Shown: piece after piece, positions 1 to 6,464 of the stretch
How positions within the stretch are numbered: the first letter of the stretch is position 1
How the letters are laid out: each line of letters begins with the position of its first letter
Source: an uncultured Parabacteroides sp.
GTDB taxonomy: Bacteria > Bacteroidota > Bacteroidia > Bacteroidales > Tannerellaceae
NCBI GenBank assembly: GCA_900552465.1
Contig: URZO01000068.1
Location: 1-24,170 of the forward strand
DNA length: 24,170 bases
Reading direction: 5' to 3'
Program-made: the position numbers and the translations under genes
The notes under the pieces: model-generated
Seen by the model: only the letters and a program-made list of their open reading frames with translations
Told to the model about the DNA's origin: nothing
Database searches by the model: none

Positions 1-51
1 GGACCCCCTGCTCCCAAAGCAGGTGCGCTAACCGGACTGCGCTACACCCCG
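1..51 (-). tRNA. tRNA-Pro (anticodon TGG), partial at window edge
   Basis: Read on the minus strand, the sequence starting at 51 gives a CGGGGTG acceptor strand, a D-arm (GCGC...GCGC) and an anticodon stem CCTGC/GCAGG around the loop TTTGGGA, so the anticodon is TGG (proline). The 3' half (variable loop, T-arm, acceptor 3' strand) lies outside the window. A Bacteroidetes-type promoter sits at the right distance upstream (86-117). Confidence 0.9.
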
Positions 52-85
52 TTTTCTTTGCAACCCCTTTATTTTCGATTGCGGT

Positions 86-117
86 GCAAAGGTACGTATT
101 TATTTTTAACTACCAAA
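86..117 (-). promoter_or_regulatory. Promoter of the tRNA-Pro gene
   Basis: On the minus strand, TACCTTTGC at 94-86 matches the Bacteroidetes -7 consensus TAnnTTTG, and TTTG at 117-114 matches the -33 box with a 19-bp spacer. It lies about 35 bp upstream of the tRNA 5' end. Confidence 0.75.
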
Positions 118-272
118 TATTTCATTGTCTTTTTTATTTACGTACATTCGCAACTGAATAGGAGATGATTACAAAGAGATGTATACCACCTTTATTAATT
201 TTAGAATGAACATATTACAAACCAATCTGTTATATACCATAAGGTAAAACATAAATTTAATAATTTAAAAAT

Positions 273-899
273 ATGACAATCGCTTATATACGTACATATT
301 CAAATAAACAACAAACCGAGAGTCAAAAAAATGCAATCGAACAATTTGCTAAAGCAAAAAAAATTAAGATCGATAAGTGGTTGAAAGATGCAAAAAACTC
401 TCCGAAGGGCAAAAACCGGCTCGAAGACGTAATAAAGAACCTACAGGAAGGAGATGTCCTTATCGTTTCTGATGTCACTCGTCTTAGCCGGAAGTTGATG
501 GAGATAATGCATTTGATATTATTATGTATTGAGAAAAAAGTAACGCTTTACTGCATCAAGGAAGGATATTCGTTTGAAGACAATGTAGATAGTAAAACAC
601 TTGCCTTCACATTCGGACTTGTCTCTGAAATAGAAAGCAAACTTATCTCCGCCCGGACAAAAGAAGCATTAACTGCCAGCAAAAACAGCGGGACGAGATT
701 AGGACGCCCATTAGGAAGCCCCAAAACTGAATTCCTTATCTCTCAGAAGAGCCGGATTGAAAGAGAAATAAAAGAAGAACATGCAACATACGCCGAACTC
801 GCAGACTATTACAAAGTATCTTTGAGTGGTTTCAAACGTTTCGTCCGGGAAAATATTTCGGATATTCCCCCAAGGAGAAGAAAAAAGAATATTGAATAA
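273..899 (+). CDS. Serine recombinase, Mpi/invertase-like, with altered active site
   Basis: A 208-residue protein of the small serine recombinase family (resolvase/invertase; in Bacteroides the Mpi group inverts promoters of surface-polysaccharide loci). Residues 1-140 form the catalytic domain: Y5-I-R7 start motif, EGDV strand at 59-62, the TRLSR motif carrying the two conserved arginines (about 69 and 72), and the long E-helix (SEIESKLISARTKEAL). Residues about 165-195 form a helix-turn-helix. Oddities: aligned without gaps to the usual Y-x-R-V-S-T, this protein reads Y-I-R-T-Y-S, so the nucleophile position is Tyr9 and the serine is one residue later; the usual SG motif and the Asp before RLxR are also absent. 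The gene is clearly more AT-rich than its neighbours, which suggests acquisition. The leader is AT-rich with no strong Shine-Dalgarno. I saw no clear -7 box. Family is sure; activity is in doubt. Confidence 0.85.
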   Translation: MTIAYIRTYSNKQQTESQKNAIEQFAKAKKIKIDKWLKDAKNSPKGKNRLEDVIKNLQEGDVLIVSDVTRLSRKLMEIMHLILLCIEKKVTLYCIKEGYSFEDNVDSKTLAFTFGLVSEIESKLISARTKEALTASKNSGTRLGRPLGSPKTEFLISQKSRIEREIKEEHATYAELADYYKVSLSGFKRFVRENISDIPPRRRKKNIE

Positions 900-907
900 A
901 ACAAAAT

Positions 908-950
908 AAGGACGATACTAAATCTATTCAAGTAAAGTAGTATCGTCCTT
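908..950 (-). terminator. Hairpin between convergent genes, probable terminator
   Basis: A perfect 12-bp stem (908-919 with 939-950, arm AAGGACGATACT) with a 19-nt loop. On the minus strand it is followed by a T-rich run (907-893), so it fits termination of the DJ-1-like gene. It also lies just behind the recombinase stop codon and could act in both directions. Confidence 0.7.
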
Positions 951-970
951 GCTCACATGTAATTCCATTT

Positions 971-1498
971 TTATTTCAGGATTGCAATTACTTGCGGCAT
1001 CATCGTCCAGACACTGTTTTCGTCTTGGGCTGTATAAATGTTACCGTCTATTTCCGATTTATTGTCTGTCGCCTTTCCTTTCTGGATAGCCGGTTTTGCA
1101 AGCGGATGGACGGCAACGGTCTTTCCATCGACAGCACCTGCCATATCAAAAAGCATGGCAGCAGCACAATGTCCTATCATGATTTTACCTTTCTGACCGA
1201 ATGCAGCAATGACAGCCATCAAATCCTGGTTGTAAGCCTCGCCGGCATGTTGTGCAAACTGCGGGATAGCATCGCCACAGGAAAAGACCATTGCATCAAA
1301 CTCATCTTCATGTCCTTTCAGGTTTGCAATGACATCGTCTGCAAACAAGGTGATACCCGAGTTGGTTTTGATCTCTTTTGTGCTGCTGACCGCAAACACT
1401 TTGTAAGATATACCATTTTCAAAAAACGCTTCCAGATACTGGAATAAACCAAATCCGTTTACCGGATTCACTACCAAAACAGCTACTTTCTTTGCCAT
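971..1498 (-). CDS. DJ-1/PfpI family protein
   Basis: A 175-residue protein of the DJ-1/PfpI (class I glutamine amidotransferase-like) fold. The N-terminus MAKKVAVLVV is the first beta strand, and GHCAAAML around Cys111 is at the position of the family's nucleophile elbow. Members include glyoxalases, chaperone/deglycase-like proteins and uncharacterised stress proteins; the exact activity cannot be told from sequence. The frame stays open to 1597, but the start at 1498 is chosen because it begins exactly at the first strand and follows an AT-rich leader; the extra 33 residues look non-coding and overlap the promoter. Transcribed divergently from an HxlR regulator across a shared region with a palindrome, which suggests control by that regulator, perhaps under electrophile or redox stress (inference). 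Confidence 0.8.
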   Translation of the reverse strand: MAKKVAVLVVNPVNGFGLFQYLEAFFENGISYKVFAVSSTKEIKTNSGITLFADDVIANLKGHEDEFDAMVFSCGDAIPQFAQHAGEAYNQDLMAVIAAFGQKGKIMIGHCAAAMLFDMAGAVDGKTVAVHPLAKPAIQKGKATDNKSEIDGNIYTAQDENSVWTMMPQVIAILK

Positions 1499-1557
1499 GA
1501 TAATAATAATTTTAGTGATACAATAGTTCTTTTTCGTAACTTTATTACTTTTGTACA

Positions 1558-1589
1558 GCAAAGATAAGCAGTCTGATTCGGTAAAACAA
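1558..1589 (-). promoter_or_regulatory. Promoter of the DJ-1/PfpI-like gene
   Basis: On the minus strand, TATCTTTGC at 1566-1558 is a good -7 box and TTG at 1589-1587 is a -33 element with a 20-bp spacer. The start codon is 60 bp downstream. The 14-bp palindrome at 1613-1626 lies just upstream of this promoter. Confidence 0.7.
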
Positions 1590-1612
1590 GAAGGCACCTC
1601 TGAATAAGCTAC

Positions 1613-1626
1613 TTACATCGATGTAA
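1613..1626. promoter_or_regulatory. Candidate HxlR operator (perfect palindrome)
   Basis: TTACATCGATGTAA is a perfect 14-bp palindrome in the divergent intergenic region, 24 bp upstream of the -33 box of the DJ-1-like gene and 38 bp upstream of the HxlR start codon. HxlR/DUF24 regulators bind as dimers to inverted repeats, often with TAC...GTA half-sites, and usually control the divergent neighbour. Binding itself is inferred. Confidence 0.5.
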
Positions 1627-1664
1627 CCATTATTGATATACAAGACACTACATACAAGAAAAAT

Positions 1665-2030
1665 ATGAAAGATTTTCATCCTACAGGAACTTGTCCCATC
1701 CGGGACATCTTGTGCAGGCTCGGCGACAAGTGGTCGATGCTTGTTATGATCACGCTGAACACGAATGGGACAATGCGTTTCAGCGATATCCAAAAGACAA
1801 TCTCCGACATCTCCCAGCGTATGCTGACCGTAACGCTGCGGACATTGGAGACCGACGGACTTGTTTCGAGGACAGTCTATGCCGAAGTGCCTCCCCGCGT
1901 AGAATACCAGCTGACGGAAACAGGCAAAACCTTGATGCCTCACATCGAAAATCTTGTCGGATGGGCATTGGAACACATGACAGATATATTCGACAACCGG
2001 AAAAAAACAGAACGGCAGCAACCGGCATAA
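1665..2030 (+). CDS. HxlR family winged-helix transcriptional regulator
   Basis: A 121-residue protein of the HxlR/DUF24 family. Near the N-terminus it has TCPIRDIL followed by GDKWSMLVM, the signature of the family; the Cys in CPIRDIL aligns with the redox-sensing Cys of YodB/HypR-type members. The helix-turn-helix and wing cover about residues 20-95 (RFSDIQKTISDISQRMLTVTLRTLETDGLVSR, then VEYQLTETGKTL). Many members of this family repress a divergent oxidoreductase or detoxification gene in response to quinones, aldehydes or disulfide stress, which fits the divergent DJ-1-like gene and the palindrome between them. No clear -7 box was found for this gene. Family assignment is secure; ligand and targets are inferred. 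Confidence 0.9.
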   Translation: MKDFHPTGTCPIRDILCRLGDKWSMLVMITLNTNGTMRFSDIQKTISDISQRMLTVTLRTLETDGLVSRTVYAEVPPRVEYQLTETGKTLMPHIENLVGWALEHMTDIFDNRKKTERQQPA

Positions 2031-2050
2031 GTCACGAGAGCCGTTTTCTT
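2011..2050 (+). terminator. Weak terminator-like hairpin at the end of the HxlR gene
   Basis: AACGGC (2011-2016) can pair with GCCGTT (2040-2045), followed by a T-rich stretch. The loop is long (23 nt) and the 5' arm is inside the last codons of the HxlR gene, so the call is tentative. Confidence 0.35.
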
Positions 2051-2064
2051 TCATTTTTTATCTT

Positions 2065-2073
2065 TATCTTTGC
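2065..2073 (+). promoter_or_regulatory. Promoter -7 box of rlmD
   Basis: TATCTTTGC matches the Bacteroidetes -7 consensus and lies 22 bp before the TTG start of rlmD, giving a very short 5' UTR. The -33 region is T-rich but has no exact TTTG. Confidence 0.6.
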
Positions 2074-2095
2074 GCCAAACTAATAATTAATCATC

Positions 2096-3520
2096 TTGGC
2101 AAGAAATAAGAAACAGTTGCCTTTATTAGAAAAGGTAACGATAACAGATGTAGCCGCAGAAGGAAAGGCTATCGCGAGGGTTAACGACATGGTGGTATTT
2201 GTACCTTTCGTCGCACCCGGAGACGTCATTGACATACAATTGACACGCAAGAAACATAGTTACGCAGAAGGAAAAGCGGTGCATTTCCATGAATATTCCT
2301 CCCAACGGGCAGTGCCGTTCTGTGAACATTTCGGTGTATGCGGCGGCTGTAAATGGCAACACCTTCCGTATGAGGAACAGATACGTTATAAACACAAGCA
2401 GGTAATCGACAACCTGACGCGCATCGGCAAGATCGAGATGGAAGAAGTCCTCCCGATCAAGGGTTCCAAACATACGACCTTCTACCGCAACAAACTCGAA
2501 TTTACCTTCTCCAACAAGAAATGGCTGACGGAAGAAGAGGTAAAAACCGGAGCCAAGTTCGATTGTATGAATGCCGTCGGATTCCATATTCCCGGCATGT
2601 TCGATAAGGTGCTCGATATTCACAAGTGCTGGCTACAGAATGAGATATCCAACCGCATCCGTTTGGCTGTCAAAGATTACTGCCTGACGCACGAGGGCTA
2701 TCCGTTCTTCGACCTCCGCAACCAGGAGGGATTCGTCCGTACGCTGATGATCCGCACTGCTTCGACGGGCGATCTGATGGTTGTGCTGGTATTCTTTTAC
2801 GAAGATACGGAACGTCGTGAAGCGCTCCTCTCCTACGTGGCTGAGCAGTTTCCGGAAATCACTTCGTTGATGTATGTGATCAATGAGAAATGCAACGATA
2901 CGATTACCGACCAGGAAGTAATTGTCTTTCGCGGAAAGGATCATATCATTGAAGAGATGGAAGGACTTCAGTTCAAGGTCGGCCCGAAATCATTCTACCA
3001 GACCAACAGCGAGCAGGCTTACGAGCTGTATAAGGTAGCACGCGAGTTCGCCGGATTGACCGGTAATGAGATGGTGTATGACCTCTACACCGGAACCGGA
3101 ACAATCGCCAACTTCGTTTCCCGCCAGGCAAAGAAAGTGATCGGCATCGAATACGTGCCCGAAGCGATTGAAGACGCCAAGGTCAATTCGGCACTGAATA
3201 AGATCGAGAATACATTGTTCTATGCCGGCGATATGAAGGATATCCTGACACAGGACTTCATCAACCAACACGGCCGTCCGGATGTTATTATCACAGACCC
3301 GCCCCGTGCCGGCATGCATGACGACGTGATCAACACGATCCTCTTTGCCGAACCGGAACGTATCGTCTACGTGAGCTGTAACCCGGCGACACAGGCACGC
3401 GACCTGAGCCTGCTCAGCGTGAAGTATGCGGTCAAGAAGGTTCAGCCGGTGGATATGTTCCCACATACGCATCATGTGGAAAATGTGGTACTGTTGGAGA
3501 AGCGGAGAGTTGAAAGTTGA
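2096..3520 (+). CDS. rlmD: 23S rRNA (uracil-5-)-methyltransferase RlmD
   Basis: A 474-residue SAM-dependent RNA m5U methyltransferase of the RlmD/TrmA family, acting on 23S rRNA (U1939 in E. coli numbering). An N-terminal TRAM RNA-binding domain covers about residues 10-65. The [4Fe-4S] cysteines are C76, C82, C85 (CEHFGVCGGC) and C178 (IHKC). The C-terminal methyltransferase domain has the SAM motif YDLYTGTGTIANF, the DPPRAG motif and the catalytic Cys428 in VSCNPATQARD. The start is a TTG at 2096 that translates directly into the TRAM domain and lies 22 bp behind the -7 box; no ATG fits better. The last codons (RRVES) are formed by a short AT-rich repeat at 3510-3539. RlmC cannot be fully excluded, but the length and cluster fit RlmD. 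Confidence 0.93.
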   Translation: MARNKKQLPLLEKVTITDVAAEGKAIARVNDMVVFVPFVAPGDVIDIQLTRKKHSYAEGKAVHFHEYSSQRAVPFCEHFGVCGGCKWQHLPYEEQIRYKHKQVIDNLTRIGKIEMEEVLPIKGSKHTTFYRNKLEFTFSNKKWLTEEEVKTGAKFDCMNAVGFHIPGMFDKVLDIHKCWLQNEISNRIRLAVKDYCLTHEGYPFFDLRNQEGFVRTLMIRTASTGDLMVVLVFFYEDTERREALLSYVAEQFPEITSLMYVINEKCNDTITDQEVIVFRGKDHIIEEMEGLQFKVGPKSFYQTNSEQAYELYKVAREFAGLTGNEMVYDLYTGTGTIANFVSRQAKKVIGIEYVPEAIEDAKVNSALNKIENTLFYAGDMKDILTQDFINQHGRPDVIITDPPRAGMHDDVINTILFAEPERIVYVSCNPATQARDLSLLSVKYAVKKVQPVDMFPHTHHVENVVLLEKRRVES

Positions 3521-3539
3521 TAATTGAAAGTTGAAAGTT
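3510..3539 (+). repeat. Short TTGAAAGTT repeats between rlmD and mltF
   Basis: Three copies of TTGAAAGTT (3510-3518, 3524-3532, 3531-3539) fill the gap between two genes and supply the stop codon region of rlmD. It resembles the simple AT-rich filler repeats at other gene ends in this window. Confidence 0.7.
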
Positions 3540-3541
3540 AT

Positions 3542-4933
3542 ATGAATAAGATCGTCCTTCTGTTTTTTGCGACGCTGTTGCTGTCGGGCTGTAATCGTGC
3601 CAGACAGCAAGAGAAGCAGGAGGATAATGTCACGATCGACCTGCCGCAACTCAAGGCACAGGGCGAGATAACCGCCGTCACGCTCTACAGCTCGACCTCC
3701 TATTTCCAGTACAAGATGCAGCCGATGGGTTACGAATACGAACTGATCAAGGACTTCGCCCGCTCGGAAGGATTGAAGCTGAATATGAAAGTAGCCGAAA
3801 GCCCGGCGCGGCTGATCGAGATGCTGGAAGCAGGCGAAGCCGACGTCGTGGCCTATCCGATCCAGATCAGTAACCAGCTGAAAGACCAGGTGATCTATTG
3901 CGGCCGGGAGGAACAGGACAGCCAGGTGCTTATCCAGCGTGCCAACAAAGGCGACAAAGTGATTACCGACGTAACGGAATTGCTTGGAAAAGAGGTCTAC
4001 GTAAAGCCGGGGACCCGTTATTACGAACGGCTGAAGAATCTGGATGAGGAATTGGGCGGCGGTATTCATATCCACATAGTAGATGCCGACACGGTGACAG
4101 CGGAAGACCTCATCAGTATGGTTTCGCAGGGAGAAATACCCTACACCGTGAGCGACGAGAATATTGCCCGCCTGAACAAGACCTATTTCTGGAACCTGAA
4201 CGTCTCCTTAAAGATCAGTTTCCTGCAACGCTCTTCGTGGGTGGTTCGCAAAAGCAGTCCCCAACTGGCCAAGGCGATCGACGACTGGGCGTCCGACAAG
4301 GCGGGGACACATGTCTACAAGGCATTGATCAAACGCTACTTCGAACTCAGCAAGCAACCCATCACAGCCGAACTGCCGGAAGTCAAGAACGGCCATATCT
4401 CCCCTTACGACGACCTCTTTCGCAAACATGCCAAGAACATCGGTTGGGACTGGCAGCTGTTGGCCTCCATCGGCTACCAGGAATCCCGTTTCAATCCGGA
4501 TGTCGTATCATGGGCCGGTGCAGAGGGATTGATGGGGATTATGCCGAACACGGCCAAGGCATTAGGTGTAACGCCTCATGAACTGAAAGAGCCGGACACG
4601 GGTATCCGTACGGGTGTGGATTGCCTGCGCCGCTTCCGCCAGGGGTTCGGGAAGGTGACAGACCCGGTCGAGAAGATCAAGTTTACGTTGGCTTCCTACA
4701 ATGCCGGCATCGGGCATATCTACGACGCACAGCGGCTGGCAGAGAAGTACGGCAAGAATCCATACGTTTGGGATGACAACGTGGCCGAATATATCCGCCT
4801 GAAGAACGATCCGGAATACTACAACGATCCGGTCTGCAAGCACGGTTACCTGCGTGGCTCGGAAACCTTCAATTATGTGCGCGAGGTGATGGAACGCTAC
4901 CACTATTACCTGGGTAAAACAAAAGCAAAATAG
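3542..4933 (+). CDS. mltF: MltF-like membrane-bound lytic transglycosylase (lipoprotein)
   Basis: A 463-residue protein with the MltF architecture. Residues 1-17 are a lipoprotein signal (LLLSGC, lipid-anchored Cys17), so it should sit on a periplasmic face. Residues about 40-270 match a family 3 solute-binding fold, which in MltF regulates the enzyme by binding muropeptides. Residues about 290-455 are the SLT lysozyme-like domain, with catalytic Glu314 in the ES motif of YQESRFNP, followed by GLMGIMP and ASYNAG motifs. It cleaves peptidoglycan between MurNAc and GlcNAc, forming 1,6-anhydroMurNAc. The frame extends upstream to a TTG at 3524 inside a repeat, but the ATG at 3542 is chosen because it begins the signal peptide exactly. 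It lies 21 bp behind rlmD and may be cotranscribed with it. No clear terminator follows. Confidence 0.88.
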   Translation: MNKIVLLFFATLLLSGCNRARQQEKQEDNVTIDLPQLKAQGEITAVTLYSSTSYFQYKMQPMGYEYELIKDFARSEGLKLNMKVAESPARLIEMLEAGEADVVAYPIQISNQLKDQVIYCGREEQDSQVLIQRANKGDKVITDVTELLGKEVYVKPGTRYYERLKNLDEELGGGIHIHIVDADTVTAEDLISMVSQGEIPYTVSDENIARLNKTYFWNLNVSLKISFLQRSSWVVRKSSPQLAKAIDDWASDKAGTHVYKALIKRYFELSKQPITAELPEVKNGHISPYDDLFRKHAKNIGWDWQLLASIGYQESRFNPDVVSWAGAEGLMGIMPNTAKALGVTPHELKEPDTGIRTGVDCLRRFRQGFGKVTDPVEKIKFTLASYNAGIGHIYDAQRLAEKYGKNPYVWDDNVAEYIRLKNDPEYYNDPVCKHGYLRGSETFNYVREVMERYHYYLGKTKAK

Positions 4934-4959
4934 CCCCGCCCTCTAAAGCCTCTCATCCC

Positions 4960-4987
4960 ATAATTCATAATTCTTAACTCATAATTC
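4960..4987. repeat. AT-rich ATAATTC filler repeat
   Basis: Contains three copies of ATAATTC (ATAATTCATAATTC, then a third after TTAACTC). The same motif, in either orientation, appears at 10717-10740, 20165-20192 and 23998-24019, always at gene ends. Confidence 0.7.
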
Positions 4988-5002
4988 CCCTCTTTCCTGC
5001 AT

Positions 5003-5024
5003 TTGTCCCACGAATTGTCCCACG
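5003..5024. repeat. Direct repeat TTGTCCCACG, two copies
   Basis: Two exact 10-bp copies at 5003-5012 and 5015-5024, a 12-bp period, in the otherwise gene-free stretch 4934-5487. The role is unknown; spacing of about one helical turn would allow it to be a protein-binding site. Confidence 0.6.
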
Positions 5025-5096
5025 GGTTTTTATGGCAGTTCGGGTAGTTAGTGATACTTTTGCCCCCGTCGGGTGAAACAAATACCTACCCGATTG

Positions 5097-5128
5097 TTGG
5101 TAAACCTGAGACCTTTCGTTATCTTTGC
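5097..5128 (+). promoter_or_regulatory. Strong promoter of a structured leader or small RNA
   Basis: TATCTTTGC at 5120-5128 is a perfect -7 box with TTG at 5097-5099 (20-bp spacer). Transcription would start near 5134, about 350 nt before the next start codon. A second, weaker TACTTTTGC (5055-5063) lies upstream without a clear -33 box. Confidence 0.75.
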
Positions 5129-5133
5129 CCCGC

Positions 5134-5431
5134 GAGCACAGCGGAAGACTTGCAAGCCCGGAGCGCCGGTGCTTCTTCCGCAACCCTCGGTACATATTGA
5201 TTTCGGAAAGCGTTTTAAGATATCATCTCTTACCAATCGAACTTCGCACATTTGATTTACACTGGAGAGATGGTAGCAACAAACGCTCACGTGCATTGTT
5301 TATATTGGCGGCTGCCTGCCCATGGCCGTACGTATAGGATAATGGCGTGAGTGCTGTTGCTTATCTTCAGTAAAGGTAATGCGAAGACCTGATTGGTAAG
5401 ATAAGCGTAAACGGCATCTCACGCTTTTTTT
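5134..5431 (+). ncRNA. Structured leader RNA or small RNA of unknown class
   Basis: No plausible protein-coding ORF fits here, but the strand downstream of the promoter folds into ordered stems that I could pair by eye. P1: 5141-5148 with 5174-5181 (GCGGAAGA), enclosing AGC-CCGG/CCGG-GCT. P2: 5224-5230 with 5266-5272, extended by CCA/TGG and a 6-bp inner stem (5236-5241/5251-5256). P3: 5275-5281 with 5355-5361 plus 5284-5291 with 5346-5353, about 15 bp. P4: a perfect 9-bp stem 5359-5367 with 5398-5406. P5: 5345-5351 with 5418-5424, followed by seven T. P3 and P5 share the strand 5346-5351 and exclude each other, as in transcription attenuators. It lacks signatures I would expect of tmRNA, RNase P RNA or SRP RNA. 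A 6S-like RNA or a known Bacteroidales RNA motif cannot be excluded without a covariance search. Confidence 0.6.
5345..5431 (+). terminator. Terminator closing the structured RNA, possible attenuator
   Basis: GCGTGAG (5345-5351) pairs with CTCACGC (5418-5424), encloses the P4 hairpin and runs straight into TTTTTTT (5425-5431). Its 5' arm is also needed for P3, so termination may depend on folding. The DUF4469-like gene starts 56 bp later with no visible promoter of its own. Confidence 0.6.
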
Positions 5432-5487
5432 GTGTCTGTACGTACGGTCCCGGAGTTTCTAATATTAACAATAAATCAAAAAGTATC

Positions 5488-6258
5488 ATGAGCACAATCA
5501 ATGCAATCGCTCATCTGAATGAGCTGACAAGAGAAATCGAGAACGACTATTACCTCACCGCGCAAGTCACGGCAACCCTCGGCGTGGACGACATCGTCGC
5601 CCGCATAGCCGCCCGCGAGATCGCGACGAAGAACGTCGACGGTACCGCGTTCATCAAGACCTTCCTCGACGAATGCGCCCGGGCAGCCGCCGAAGGCAAC
5701 AACATCGTGACCCCCTTCTTCCGCAGCTCCATCGGCATCCAGGGCAGCGTCCTGGCCAACGACCTGGGGCATAACATCCCCGCCGACCGTCTCAAAGTGT
5801 CCGTCAACCTCACCCAGGGCGACGGTGCGCGCAAGGCCATCGAAAGCTGTGTCATCCACGCCTTCGAACAGTCAGGCGCCACAGGCCCCGTCATCCAGTC
5901 GGTCACAGACCCGACCGAGAACAAGCCCAACCACCTCAACCCCGGCGGCATGGCCCTTATCAGCGGTATGCGTCTTGCCGTGAAGGGGGACGATGCGAGC
6001 GTCGGCATTCTCTTTACGAGCGAAAAAGACGCTTCGAAAACAGTTTTCGTTGCTCCCAAGAGCTTGTCGCCCAATTCGCCGACTAAGTTACAGTTTGTTC
6101 TTCCGGCGGCGGTGACGGAGGGGAAGTGGTATGTTAGGGTGACGACACAATGTAGCAGCAACTCCGGCACATTACTCAAAGAACCCCGTTCGTACGACTA
6201 TCCCGAAATTATCAAGGTAGGCGACGTCCCCGGCTATGAGCGTCCCGGCGAACTCTGA
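5488..6258 (+). CDS. DUF4469-like protein with HU-like N-terminal domain
   Basis: A 256-residue protein without signal peptide. Residues about 15-120 resemble the HU/IHF-like DNA-binding domain of Bacteroidetes Bvu_2165-type proteins (repeated short helices, then RLKVSVNLTQGDGARKAIE). Residues about 130-245 resemble the Ig-like DUF4469 domain (PVIQSVTDPTE... GGMALISGMRLAV ... FVLPAAVTEGKWYVRVTTQ). The cellular role of the family is not established; DNA binding is inferred from the fold. The start is the ATG at 5488 after an A-rich leader. The gene is preceded by a long structured leader and followed by hairpin repeats. The first two thirds use almost only C-ending codons while about 5990-6180 does not. 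The C-terminus RPGEL resembles RPSEL at the end of the DUF6261-like protein at 23098. Confidence 0.65.
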   Translation: MSTINAIAHLNELTREIENDYYLTAQVTATLGVDDIVARIAAREIATKNVDGTAFIKTFLDECARAAAEGNNIVTPFFRSSIGIQGSVLANDLGHNIPADRLKVSVNLTQGDGARKAIESCVIHAFEQSGATGPVIQSVTDPTENKPNHLNPGGMALISGMRLAVKGDDASVGILFTSEKDASKTVFVAPKSLSPNSPTKLQFVLPAAVTEGKWYVRVTTQCSSNSGTLLKEPRSYDYPEIIKVGDVPGYERPGEL

Positions 6259-6266
6259 TCCGAGTT

Positions 6267-6358
6267 GTTCATGGTCTATGAACCGGTAAGTTCATGGACC
6301 ATGAAGCGGTAAGTTCACGGACTGTGAAGTGGTAAGTTCAGATACTGTGAACATGTAG
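6267..6358 (+). repeat. Four tandem 23-bp hairpin repeats
   Basis: Units at 6267-6289, 6290-6312, 6313-6335 and 6336-6358 follow the pattern GTTCAyGG-n-TGAA-n-GGTAA, the last being the most diverged. Each unit is itself a small hairpin: GTTCAT/ATGAAC, TTCATGG/CCATGAA, TTCAC/GTGAA and GTTCA/TGAAC. Units 2 and 3 differ at paired positions in a compensating way (T-A becomes C-G). The array starts 8 bp after the stop codon of the DUF4469-like gene. The gene-free stretch 6259-6666 consists almost entirely of this array and the REP-like copies that follow. Confidence 0.8.
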
Positions 6359-6365
6359 TGTAAGA

Positions 6366-6425
6366 ACTCCCTCCCCCGCTATCGCGGGTACTCCCTCTAT
6401 AAAACAGAGGGAGAGCTTGAGAATG
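6366..6425 (-). repeat. REP-like palindromic element, copy A (inverted)
   Basis: On the minus strand it reads CATTCTCAAGCTCTCCCTCT followed by AGAGGGAG, then CCCGC/GCGGG and GGAGGGAGT, i.e. two stacked hairpins. It is the inverse of copies B and C, so A and B form a head-to-tail inverted pair as in BIMEs. Confidence 0.8.
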
Positions 6426-6464
6426 TTAAACACGCTATTCTTGCATATACATATTAATAGTAAC

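Noticed and set aside
908..950. Inverted repeat as a recombination site of the nearby recombinase
   Set aside because: 12-bp arms with a 19-bp loop and a T-rich run fit a terminator; invertible promoters have arms separated by a promoter-sized segment.
2990..4075. A 361-codon minus-strand frame opposite rlmD and mltF
   Set aside because: It covers two well-supported genes on the plus strand, has no family resemblance and is a composition shadow.
5073..5337. Small plus-strand open frames (60-70 codons) in the leader region
   Set aside because: They overlap each other and the promoter, have no ribosome site, and the stem pairing explains the sequence better.
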